The position numbers were made by a program, and so were the translations under genes. A DNA stretch of 64,000 bases, taken from Cymodocea nodosa. Its lineage: Eukaryota; Streptophyta; Magnoliopsida; Alismatales; Cymodoceaceae. Within the stretch, counting starts at the first letter, position 1; each line of letters opens with the position of its first letter. The notes under the pieces are model-generated. The model searched no databases. It saw only the letters and a program-made list of their open reading frames with translations, and was not told the DNA's origin. Below are positions 1-12,000 of the stretch, piece by piece. The stretch is taken from the NCBI GenBank assembly GCA_036874045.1, contig CM072342.1, positions 3,928,501 through 3,992,500 on the forward strand, in the 5' to 3' direction.

Positions 1-39
1 CATTAGAATCTTTCAACAAAGAACAGGGCTCTGAGCTAC

Positions 40-3000
40 CTCTTTCAACTGAATCATAGAAACCAAGATGTCAACACTCTGACTGGGATCATTAAGAGAT
101 TTTGGCATGGAATTTTCTTTGGTCGTGCCACGAGTGTCAGTACCACCAAATATTGATGAAATGCCCCAGCCTGAACCAGAAGAGCCACCTGCATATGCTT
201 GAAATGAGATGAAACAAATTCGCATACAAGCATGAAATTTCTATGATAATCTTACATCAAGATATCAACTATATATTAGGATCACATTTGAGCATCAAAG
301 AGTTCCAGATAATTATCATAGCAACTACAACATTAAAGAGGTTGACTTAGTAGTTTATCAAATGCATGTAATAAAAACTACAAACATGGATGAAAAAATA
401 AGAAAAATACCAGCTGATCCTGGTCTCTCAGTATCTCCAGCAGGCTTCACCAACTACTCATTAGTCACATAGAATTAATCATGAATACTTTCCATCAGGA
501 AAATCATATAACTCAAAAAATATATTAATCAAAAATGCTCACAACAAAACCTGAGAAGCACGTTAAGATACCTGGTCAGCAACAAATCCATTCACACCAG
601 ATCGAGCAAAAATAGCTCGAGATTTTGAACCTTTTTCAGATGCTGGAAGTTTGTCCAAGTCTATTCCATCCTGATCAACCAATAAGGAATTATCTACTTC
701 ACGGCTAACCAGCATAAAAATGTGTACTTATTTACTAGGGTTCAGTTTTTTAGAAATGTAGAATTTTAGTATAGATCAGATTTACATGATTGCAAAAAGA
801 AACACTTGGAAGTAGTTCCCTCTCTTCAAACATTTCCCCATGAATTAAGTACAAATAAATTAGGTTCTAAGCTTCCCTATCAAAACAACCAAAAGGTAAC
901 AGAACGTGTCTGCTTATCAAATAAACCACCAAATTGATTTCCTAATACTAAAGCCCTATTTGGAACCGCTTATTCACATCAGCTTATTTAAAATATGCTG
1001 CATCTGAATAAGCATTTCCAAATACATGTGATTATCTAGCTTATGGAGAAATGTGAGCAAGGCTTAACAGTTCATTTTACAGCACGTTCAATAAGCTGTC
1101 CTCAGACACCTTATCAAATAGGTTGCATTTTTTAATAAGCACTTATTCAACAAGTGGTTCCAGATGAGATGTAAAGCTTTGAGAACTTGACTTCTATACA
1201 AACGGCCAATTTGAACCCAATTTGACCCAAAGAAGAAGGCAGCATTGACTCAGAATAAACCATATGTACACAAAAAGTTACTTAATGCAGAAACATTCTC
1301 TATCTACTTAAAAAACCAAAGGGCATGAGTATAAAAATTTACTTTTGCTCTAGGCAACGATGATGGTATTCTTGAAGATTTGACTTGCTGCAATGCAATC
1401 TCCACAGCTTTACTTCCACCAATGAAATTTGGATGTGAAGTATTTATATAATCCATCTGCAAATGAGTTTCAAAAACTAGTCTTACGTGGATATATCAAT
1501 GTGATAAAAGTATGAACAGTCACTGAAAAAGTATTAACCAAGAGAGCATCGAAGACAAAAAGAAAAGAATCTGAATTACACCACATTCACATTATCCTCT
1601 CAAACGAAGTAGGTGGCCTTTCAAAATTTACAAGAATAACAAATAATCAATTTTTCTCTAAAAGTTCAAAAAAGATAAAAAACTATACCATCCTTTTATG
1701 TAAAATTACAAATGATTTGCTAATTGTATTTCTTTTCCAATCATCCTGGAAAAATAAGTGTCAGATTCAACTTTATTTCAAATGGCACACTTGGGAAGTA
1801 TCAGCACAATATCCATTGATCATAGTTATCATGGCATCAGGGTGTCATGGAAGTGTGTCCTGATGACACCTAAGTGATTATAAAAATTCAATTTCAATAA
1901 ATATCTTACATATATTTCTGACATATCTACAAATACCCATTAGTAATTTGATATATAATTTCACAAAGTTAACAATAACAATCTGAATATAAATGCATTC
2001 CCCTTCAAATCATTATTAATCTCAATAGGAACAATTACTTCAGAGTATAGTCAGCTCAAAAGACTTCATAACAAATAGCAATAACAAACTCATGATAACA
2101 GCAATCATAATAATAAGTCAAATGCTCAATAACAAGTAGAGATCACTTGGAAAAAATGAAAAGTAAATAATAGACATTTGATGGCCAAAAACTAAAAAAA
2201 TAATTACAAGGAAAAATTAGTCGACATTGAGGCACCTTGACCACAAATGGCACCTTCACTACACGCATAATAATTATGCCACTGATATGCTTCATTATAA
2301 GCATGTCAATAAGGAAATGTAGTTAAAAAATGTCATGATATAAAAATGGTCTGAATTGATATTGGGTAAGTCAAAAATCAAATCAAAAAATTACACTATA
2401 AAATAAATATAAAATATTGATTCAGTAATAAAACTCTACATATCATATCTCAGATAGCGGCTTCTGAACCACTCAAGCATCAAACCTGTGATGCAATCAA
2501 TTGAAATTATATACATTGGAAGACCGAAGAAAACATGAAGGTTGCATTAAGTACACCATATTCACTAGATAAAATAAAAAGCATGAGCATTCACTGGTAA
2601 ATTAAACAATAATACACATTTAAAAAGAATTTGTTTTAATTTTTGAATATTTATTTCAATAGAAACATATCATACATTAATATAAGTTGCAGAAGAATAT
2701 GTTGTTCACAACTTCATATATAAATAATAATATTACAATAGTAGAGCAATCAACCTTTCATACAGCCTAATACCATGTACAATGCCTTCGTCAAATTGTC
2801 GGCGTTGTCTTCCTAACTTTCTCTCCAGTAGACAAAATCCTCCCACAAATAATGGGAGTGATATTGCATGCATTCTACAATGTACCTATGGTATTCTCTT
2901 TCTGGCAAGCAACCAAGAAAACCTATAGGTGGATGTTGTTGAGTTAACATTGAAGTACATAAATGTTTGGCTAGTAAGCTGGTCAATATGGGTGGCTAGC

Positions 3001-6000
3001 AAGGATGCTGATAACCAAAAGGTGCCAAGTGGAGGGAAGCATCATGAACTTGTAGGATTGATTGAACCTGAAGATAATGAAAAATAGAAGCGAAATCCCA
3101 ATCATTGTGCTCTTGACCACTTCTCTGACTTGAGGTGGATTACACAAAGACTACTTTTCATGACCCATCACTATCACTACTTAAAGTACTCTTCAGGTCC
3201 ATGAGAATAACCACCTCCATAATCACTTTCATGAGAATCAAGACCTTGTATGATACCTGTGCCAATATAGTTAGAGTTTGCTTGAGATAGAATATCATCA
3301 TCTCCTTACGGTGATTTACTTTTTCATCTTCTACACACCAAAGGAAATGTATCACAAGGGACTTGGACTCCTTGATCACCATATTACATGGTGTGATAGA
3401 ATTTGTATTCCTACAAGGGCTAAGTTGCCTTGATGGATCATCTTCTTCATTAGTATATTATACTACATACTCTACCATCTCTAGGATAAGTACAATATTC
3501 AAGGAAGACAACATCACCATTATCTTCTACAAGGATAGATTCCAATACATGTCATTGATTGCCTATCACCCCATCAAATAGAATATTTTTGAATTGTTTG
3601 TCCATACTTGTCAACCTCTCATGAACATGAATCTTGTTTATCTTGCTTATGAATGAAAAAACTAGAAAATTCAAGGAGAAATACATTAGTTTATGCAGTT
3701 TGCTAATGACAGTTTTAATTGACGAAAGTAGTCAAAAATTAGTTTGAAATTAGAATTATGAAAAAATACTTTACAATCCAAAAGATTTAAATCGAATAGA
3801 TCAATAACTGAATACATAGAATATAGGTTCAATGAAAATAAGAATAATGATGAAGGAATATGCTTAAATGGTCATAAGATATAAAAACTTTTAAATATTT
3901 GGATATATAATTAAGTAGCAATGGTGAAATTACAAAGGATGTTATTCATAAGATTGAAGTAAGATAGATAAAGTAAAGAAATGCTTTTGGAGTATTGTGT
4001 GATAGGAGAATACCCTTAAAATTAAAACAAAAATTCTATAAAACTTCTATTTGCCTAGTTACACTTTGCAACTCAAAATGCTAGGTTGTAAAGTATGTCC
4101 ATATGTAAAAAGTTAATTTGTTGAAGTGAATATGCTTGCATCGATGAGTGGTAACATATAAGAGATAAGCTAAAAATAATTTTAAAAGAAATAGAACAAG
4201 AATTGAATCAATTGAAGATAAGAGAAGAGAAAATTAGCTTAAGTGGTTTGATTATATTCTTAGGAAACAAAAGAATACACCAGTTACAAAAGCAAAATTA
4301 CTTAGCATAAAAGAAACTAAAAGAGATAAAGGAAGGCCTAAAGAAAGAGAAATTCAAGGAAAAATACCCTAGTACATGCTATTTGTTGATGACAATTTTA
4401 GTTGATGAAATTAGGTTAAAAATTAGTCCTAAATTAGAATTATAAAAAGATACTTCAAAGTCTGAAGGATTTAGATTGAGTAAATCAATAACTGTATATA
4501 TGGATTGTAAATTTAATGAAAATAGTAATAATAATGAAAGTATATACCGAGATGAATATGAGATTTATAAAAGCAAAACTTTTAAACATTCAGTATTTAT
4601 AATAAGTAGCATAGTGAAATTATTGAAGATGTTATTCATAGAATTAAAGTAAGATGGATGAAGTGAAAAAATGCTTTTAAATTATTATGTGGTAACAAGA
4701 AACCTTAAAAATAAAAGGAAAATTGTATAAAATTGTTATGATTGTAAAACATGACCATATACAAAAAGTTAATGTTACTGAGATGCATATACTTAGATAA
4801 ATGGTAATACCATATGAAATGAACTAAAAAAATATTTTATTAGGAATAGGGTAGAAGTGGAGTAGAGGAAGACCTAAAATTATTTAGTTGGGAATTATTA
4901 GAAAAAATTCAAATTTATATAATTTAATTAGAGATTAGATAATAAATAGAAATGTATGAAAGAAAAGACTCATGTAGTCAACTCTATGTAATAGGATTAT
5001 GGCATAAATTGTTATTATTGTTGCTACAGAAAGTAGGCACAAACATCATGTTTTTGACATAGTTCTTAAAAGGTGAAGGGACGTCTCTGTGTGTGTGAGT
5101 GTGATATGTACATTTAAAATTATTTAAATAACATCAAGAAACAAATAACACATTATCATAACAACATAAACAAAAGTTACAAGGTCAATAACTTCTAAAT
5201 CATCCTTTAAATATAAATGATGCTGATAAGAACGGTAACAATAAAACTACAAAAGTTTAAAAGAAGGATTAAAGCAAAATAATAAATTTCATAAATGATT
5301 GAATTCATAAGTCATAGATAACAATCACAAGAATACAAAACTAAAAACATTTTGTAAAGGTATTCTTAATTATTAGTATTTTCTAATATGAAACTTGTTC
5401 CATGATACATTGATTTTCTGAAGAATACAAAACTAGAAATATTAAACTACAAGATCTGTAGGATTTAAAATACTGAAAATTATGGAATATTATGAAAATA
5501 TGAATAATAAGTCATGGTGCATTGATTATTAAGGAAATAAGAAATGGTGAAAGTGGATTACAATTTATTAGCAATGACAATACCTCTATATACAAAGCTA
5601 CAACTCTAGCAATGTAAATTAAACTCACTACACAAATAACCCCAATGCATTATTATACTAACCCCCTCAAGCTAAAACATCTAGCTTGCAATAGACTTAA
5701 TAACAACTCAACAAACTTAAATATAATTGAGACCAAAAGATATATTCTCTCTCTCTCTCCCCTTCTCCCCCCAACCCATTCCCCCTCTCCACCTCTTCCC
5801 ACTCCTTCCCTCTCTCTTTCTCTCTCTCACCAATTTTTCCCCTTTTCTCCTCCTCCTGTCTGCAAGCATCAGCAACATCTAGAATGGAAGGAATTGTGCC
5901 TCCATAGTGAGGAACCAACGAGAGTAAAAAGGGATGCAACATCAATAGAAATATCATGTAACTGTAGTGTCCCTAGTAGTGCAGGAGATCTTCACATTGA

Positions 6001-9000
6001 TATGGTCCTTCCACAACACCTTCTGCCTCAACTATGAGAGAGAGAAGCCAAATGAACATAGCAATGATGGTAAATAGAAGTGGTCCATTGGAGTGGGGGA
6101 TGCTAGACGACTGGTAACAACCACATTTAGTCCAGAAGCAATGGCATGATGCAAAGGCAAGACAAGTGCGGCCACTAGTGACTGGAGGGGTGCAAACAGC
6201 CTAGAAGCTTGATGCCTGGTGATGAATGTTAGGCTATTGATAGTTGGGAAGAGAGCAAGGGGTGGGTGGTGGCTAGCATTTGAGGGAGGAGAGGAAAGTG
6301 ACCAATGGTTACGGTTTTCCTTCCTACCTAGGTCTCTTGCACTCTTGGGTTCTCAAACCTAAGCTCTAATACATGTGTAAACAAGAAATGGTGGAAGTAG
6401 ATTATAATTTATGAGCAAAGACAATGTCTCTATATATAGAGGCTACAAAGGCATGATCAATACAAGTCTAACAATATAGGATTAAACCCACTAAACACAA
6501 ATAATCTTAATAAATAAATAAATACACTCTAACAATTATGTTAATAAAATGTAACATAGAAATCACAACCACGTTGTGAAAGAAGATAATATATGTAGAA
6601 CTCTAGAAATCAGATTTTAATGAAAAATAATGTCACTATAGCTTATGTTGTGATACACACCAGATGTGAGTAGTCTGGGAACACACTTAAAAATCATTGG
6701 CTGCTAGAAAGTTGCTAGAGTTCACTGAAGGTGTTATAGTCGCCAAAGAAGCTTGCTGGGCGCATATAGGGTGGGCTACCGGTTGGGAAGGATAGAGGAG
6801 GAACAAAATAGGAGAAATAGGGTTGCAAAGTCCTAACATATAAAAGATTCTGCCGGATCCATTTAAATAAAGCAATGGATCTTCTAAGATTCATATCTGG
6901 CTCCATTTAAGAATGGAATTTTTAATTGAAAGATCCAAACAATGAGTGCCCAAACATCAAATTGGTACCCACCCACATATGTATGGTTTCTAACATATTT
7001 TTTAGTCAAACTATTTTCCTTTTTTATCGGTTTCCATTTGTTTCCAAGTGTACAGCAAACAAAAGAAACTAAACTACATTTATCCATATCAAGACTACCA
7101 TGCAAGATAATTGTTTCATTCTCCCATGTATGTTATACCTCCATTTCAATAATGTGACCTATCATTGTCTCTGAGGGTTCAAGACCTTCTCGCAAAAACT
7201 TCCCAATAACATCATCCATACATTTTCTAAGAATGGGAAATCGTTGAAGCTCTTCAAATAGGCAACGATGGCTCATCTACAAGTAAAAAGCAAAAAGGTT
7301 AATGCACACCACCACATGAAAGAAAAAGAAGACAAGACACTTCAGTTGCCAAACCTTAATTAATTCATCATAAATGAACCTTGCACACTGAAGGCTTGGA
7401 TCTAGTAAGCGGGCAATCTGTCTTCTCACAAGAACCTCAAATGGCACCTAAAAATTGAAGTTGGTATTAAAATCCAAATAATGAGATGAAGGTCTAAATA
7501 GAATCTTCTCCAGACAAATCCACAAGCATACATATTTTAAAAAAATACAAAACTCACCTCTGGAACAAATAAAGCACTTTTAGGGCCAGTTGCATTTTGA
7601 ATAGCAGTTCGAATATCTTCATCAGTCAAACCATCACAAGGATCAACCTCCTGCAAGATCCAACAAGAATATAGCATGCATCAGGCCTGCAATTAAATTA
7701 GTAAAATTCAAAGACAGAAAATATTGAAAAAACAATTACAAAAATTTATTTCATCAGATTTAAACATAATGACACACAATTAATGCAGGTAGAGGTAAAA
7801 CGGCATTTCACTTTACAAAGAGATGAAAATTTGTGGTCTCACATCAATAATTGATTTTTCGGTCATGGAATTTTATATATTTCAATTCCCCTTTCTAGAT
7901 TTGGGTTATTTAATGTTTTTTCCTTTTTATAGATGTTTCCTTTTTTTAATGTTTTCTTGCCAAGGACATGGGGGAGAACAAGTAACTATAGCCCATTATT
8001 CATTGAATGTTGGCATACAAACCTCTAAACTTCTCACAAAGATGGACTGGAAAATATAATGAATTCTTGCTCCACCAGAGAGTTCAGATGTTGACATTTC
8101 CTCATTTTTTCCCTCCACCATGGACGAAAAGGCTACAAGGAAAAGAAAACAATGTACATGAGTTGCAGAAATATTGCAAAAGAGTGACAAATAATTCAGG
8201 AAAAAAAGGATCTGGTAGCTTGCCACATCTAATGAATTAAACCATTAAATTTAAGTACAAACTTCCTCGTTATTTCCATTTCTACCGTCCAGTGATATGC
8301 CTGTAATAGATACAATTTTAAAAAAATTACTGAAATTACTATTTAATAGCTGTGAGCTCTTATGCTACTCATTGGTTATTTCACCATCTTAGCCTTGGTA
8401 CAACCAAGGTTGCTCCATTATAATAACATGCTGGTCATAGGTTCTAATTCAAGGAACATTTATGAAACCTGTTGATTATTTCAGAGTTGTAAAGGTGCCA
8501 AGACATCAATCTTAGGCACCTGGGAACATAGGCAGTGCCTAGGTGCCTAAGCAATGCCTCGGCAGCACCAAAACACCACAACAACGATCAAAACCTTTAT
8601 CCCATTATGTGAGGTCAGTAACATGAATTCTTTTCTTGTATTTAATTTCCATCTATGGATATGACTAAACCATCTAAAATGTCTTTTTCTTACTTTATCC
8701 TCAATTTCCATGCCTCACTTTATACTGAATGAAATCACTTTTCTAACTTATATCTTCTGTATTATAGATCATCCATCTTAACATTCACATTTCATTATTA
8801 CCACTCCTATGCAACACCTAGGCACCAATCAAAAAATCTAAAATGATATATTATCAACATTTTTATTATTAAAGTTATATACTATTCATTTAATTTATGC
8901 ATTGATATTCTGTTCTAACACAACAAATCCCTGAATAACCTTGCATTAAAAATCAAATAACAACATATTTAAAAAATATATTTTTTGATTTTTAATAGTC

Positions 9001-12000
9001 CTTGAAACTACGACAATGTCAAATGAATAAAAAAAGAATATGCTGATACATAGAGCATGTATATTTAGGCTGATTTTTGCTTCCATGCTATGGAAAAGTA
9101 ATGGATTTAGGCTAATATGCATGTTCGTGTTGAATCATGATCTTTCCTTTGCACATTTTTGGAATACTACCACACACGGAACTAAACAACAAAGCAAAGC
9201 TCAACCACCTTATTCATTAGGTGATCAAATGACAACATCCAATTCCCTTGACAACAACATCATGGTTTCCAATACAAGTCGACTGCAATGCTCATATATG
9301 AAATGGTTTTGGACTTTTGGGACATTGTCACATGATTGAGCACTGATTTTATGGACTTTCAAAAAGGATTAAATAGAGAAACAAGATGGTAGAACTGAAC
9401 CATTCAGTTATTGGACATTGTCCTGCCCACCCAAGCAACTCATGTTAGCAGAGACAGATGGTGGGGCTGCACCATCTATCAGGCTCTCTAGGCATGGAAA
9501 TGTAGAATCACAGCTAGACCAGTAGTGTATCTATAAATACACAGATATTAAAAGTGAGCACTTAGGCAGCCAGTTGTGATAACTGAAAAGTTCCTAGGAA
9601 TTTACATGCATTGCTTTATCTTGTTTTAATCACAATATTGAAACTCATAAGGATTCATGTATCTTTGAGCATCAAAATTTAAATATCTAAAATATAATAT
9701 TTTCAATGTATTTAGATGTTAATGTGTGAGAAATTGTGAAAAAATATTTAAATTTATGTAATACCATAAATAGAAATATGTGGAAGAAAAAGATTCATAT
9801 GGCCAATCCTGTATGGTAAGATTATGACATGGATTATTATTGTCGTTAGTTATATGTTTGTGTGTGTGTAAAAGTATTTATGATGTCAATCTGATATGTT
9901 TGTGTTTTATGTTATCGTTAGTCATACATATATAGAGAGAGACATACACATAGAGTACTTATCTAGTATAGTTTACCTTGATATCTATGCAGTCAGGCCA
10001 CATATGGACCATCTATCACATATAAACATCTCACTTTAATCATCAATTTCAATTTGAGACTTTTAATACGGTGATTAATTTGCTGATGAATGAGCTCAAT
10101 GATTATTTCAATGAAAAAAACACAAATTTATTATTATGTGTTTCTTGTCTTTATCCAAATGATGGATTTACTTCCTTTGATGGAAAAAAGTTAATACAAC
10201 TTAACTTTATCCTACAAATTTCTCTCTTATAGTTCTCAAAAGGCTTGCAATTAAACTTGATACCTATATTTTCAATGATTGTTGAACATCATAATTGAAG
10301 TTTGTCGAAAGTATTAGTAACCTTACCAAAAAACTAGTAAAATAAAAGTGTGACCATGTATATTTCCTAATATATTAAATTTTAAAGTTGACATTACCGC
10401 TACATGTGACAATCACTTCAATGGAGAATATTTTCCACAATGAATATCATTAAAACTCATTTGAGGAACAAAATAGGAGATGATTTCATGAATGATTGTT
10501 TGGTTCCATTGAATGTGGCACGATCAATAAAATCAACAATTATGAAAAATAAAATAATATATACATATATATTATATAATTGCATTTAACATATAACATT
10601 AATAATAATGATATGAAAGGTATTTTTATTTTCAATCAGCACCATGTGCCTGGGCACCCAAGTTTGACACCTTGATAACAATTCCCCCCATGGATCCTAG
10701 TACTTGCTCAATCTCTTTATAATTGTAAATTCTTTGGTGGATTTGTTACAATTAATGTGATTTATTGTTGGTCTCTATCAAGAAGTTTTCCTCTCTGGTA
10801 ATTTCCATGGAATATGGGTTGCTATACAATGTATAAAGTGTAAAGCACTACATGTCCGAGAAACTAGTATTGTGATGGGAGACAACAATTACAATACATC
10901 TTCAATGGAAGCCTTCATGCAATATATGAGTCAAAAAAAATTATTATAACAAAACAACTAATCAACATGAGTCAAACATTAAGCATACTTCTAGGATGAA
11001 GCAAGATAACTATATGAGAATAGTAGAGTATCAAAAGAAATAGATGGTTTTTCTTACCTTCACAGTATTTTGTAAGGATATTCAAAAGTAGAGCACCCTG
11101 CCCAGCCTGAAATGTAAAGAAGAAAAGGAATGAAATCCTGGTGTATCTGAGCATCCCAAAGCAAAATTCAACAAATTGTTGAAAAATACTAACAGAAACA
11201 CATGGATTAAAAAACAAAAAAATAATGGCCAAATATATCTTAAGTTTTTAACATTAAAATCATTATCCTAATCAGATTTATACATAATATAACGGAAGCC
11301 TTCTCATCTTAACATTTAACAATGTATGAATTTCTAATATAACAGAAACCTTCATTTGATAAATTTTTCAATCATTATTTTAGTATTATCATGCCATTGA
11401 ATCACAAAAAATGACTTTCTTTTACCTTTATCAATTTTTCTCTCAGTAAATTATTTTACAAAATATGTATTAGACAACCTTAAGTGAGCAATACAGAACA
11501 CCATGCAAGCAAATGCAAATGATGCCAACTTTTTTCCTTGAAACATTTTTTTCCCCTTTATTTTCCTCATAATAAGATTGCACTCACTACTCCAGACCAA
11601 TGAATCCCAATCATCTTATATGATGGAATGAATCAATGAATACTTTTAACCGATAAGGTCTTCACGTAAGTGTGCAGTTCTAATTCAAAACATATACACA
11701 CCTTCGATTCTGTAATTTCACCATATGCAGCATGCTCCTTTGCTACAGCCACCAACTGAGCACTTGTACGGGCTTTCAGTCCAGGGAGCACAGCCCTAAT
11801 ATGTTGCACAAGTATCTGAGAGAAGGATGCACAAAAAGTAGTGCCAAGTTTTCAGTAATAAGAGTAAAATAAATATTTGTAGACTTATATTTAAATTAAT
11901 ATGTTGCAAAGAAAAGTCATACATAATTAGCACATTTATATTCTAGAGCACACAAAAGGTATTTTTACCATTTAATACAATGATTTCAATCATGCAAGCT

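Larger units (their letters stand above)
5530..6534 (-). mobile_element. Compact TRIM-like LTR retroelement
   Basis: About 1.0-kb LTR element on the minus strand inside DRP3 intron 12. The 5' LTR (6376-6534, minus) starts TGTTAG and ends TTTACA. The 3' LTR (about 5530-5663) shares its CACCATTTCTT end and several internal blocks. Just inside the 5' LTR is a primer-binding site resembling the initiator-Met tRNA complement (minus: TGTATTAGAGCTTAG). Just before the 3' LTR is a polypurine tract ending TTGAGGGGG (minus). The element is flanked by the 5-bp duplication ATTAT (5525-5529 and 6535-6539). The internal part has no recognisable gag or pol and contains a CT-rich tract, so it would depend on proteins from other elements, probably copia type. 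Confidence 0.8.
1457..7138 (-). other. DRP3 intron 12, 5.7 kb, transposon-rich
   Basis: The largest DRP3 intron, bounded by a donor at 7137-7138 and an acceptor at 1457-1458 (minus strand). It holds a tandem pair of LINE 3' fragments and a compact LTR retroelement (listed separately). The remainder is AT-rich. A weak coding-like stretch on the minus strand at about 2760-3330 may be a decayed transposase tail. No exon of an unrelated gene was recognised. Confidence 0.8.
8486..10678. mobile_element. Candidate inverted-repeat DNA transposon remnant
   Basis: The left end (8486-8527) contains AAGGTGCCAAGACATC and TTAGGCACCTGGG. The reverse complement of the right end (about 10632-10678) contains AAGGTGTCAAACTTGGG and CCAGGCACATGG. 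These pair as imperfect terminal inverted repeats about 2.2 kb apart in DRP3 intron 8. The interior is AT-rich and carries two LINE fragments. No transposase or clear target duplication was seen, so the class is unknown. Confidence 0.45.

Noticed and set aside
2760-3330. Weak minus-strand coding-like stretch resembling the tail of a hAT transposase
   Set aside because: No catalytic or dimerisation motif could be named and stops interrupt it; left only as a remark in the intron 12 entry.
5645-6037. 130-codon Pro/Ser-rich open frame
   Set aside because: It spans the CT-rich tract inside the TRIM-like element and has no domain.
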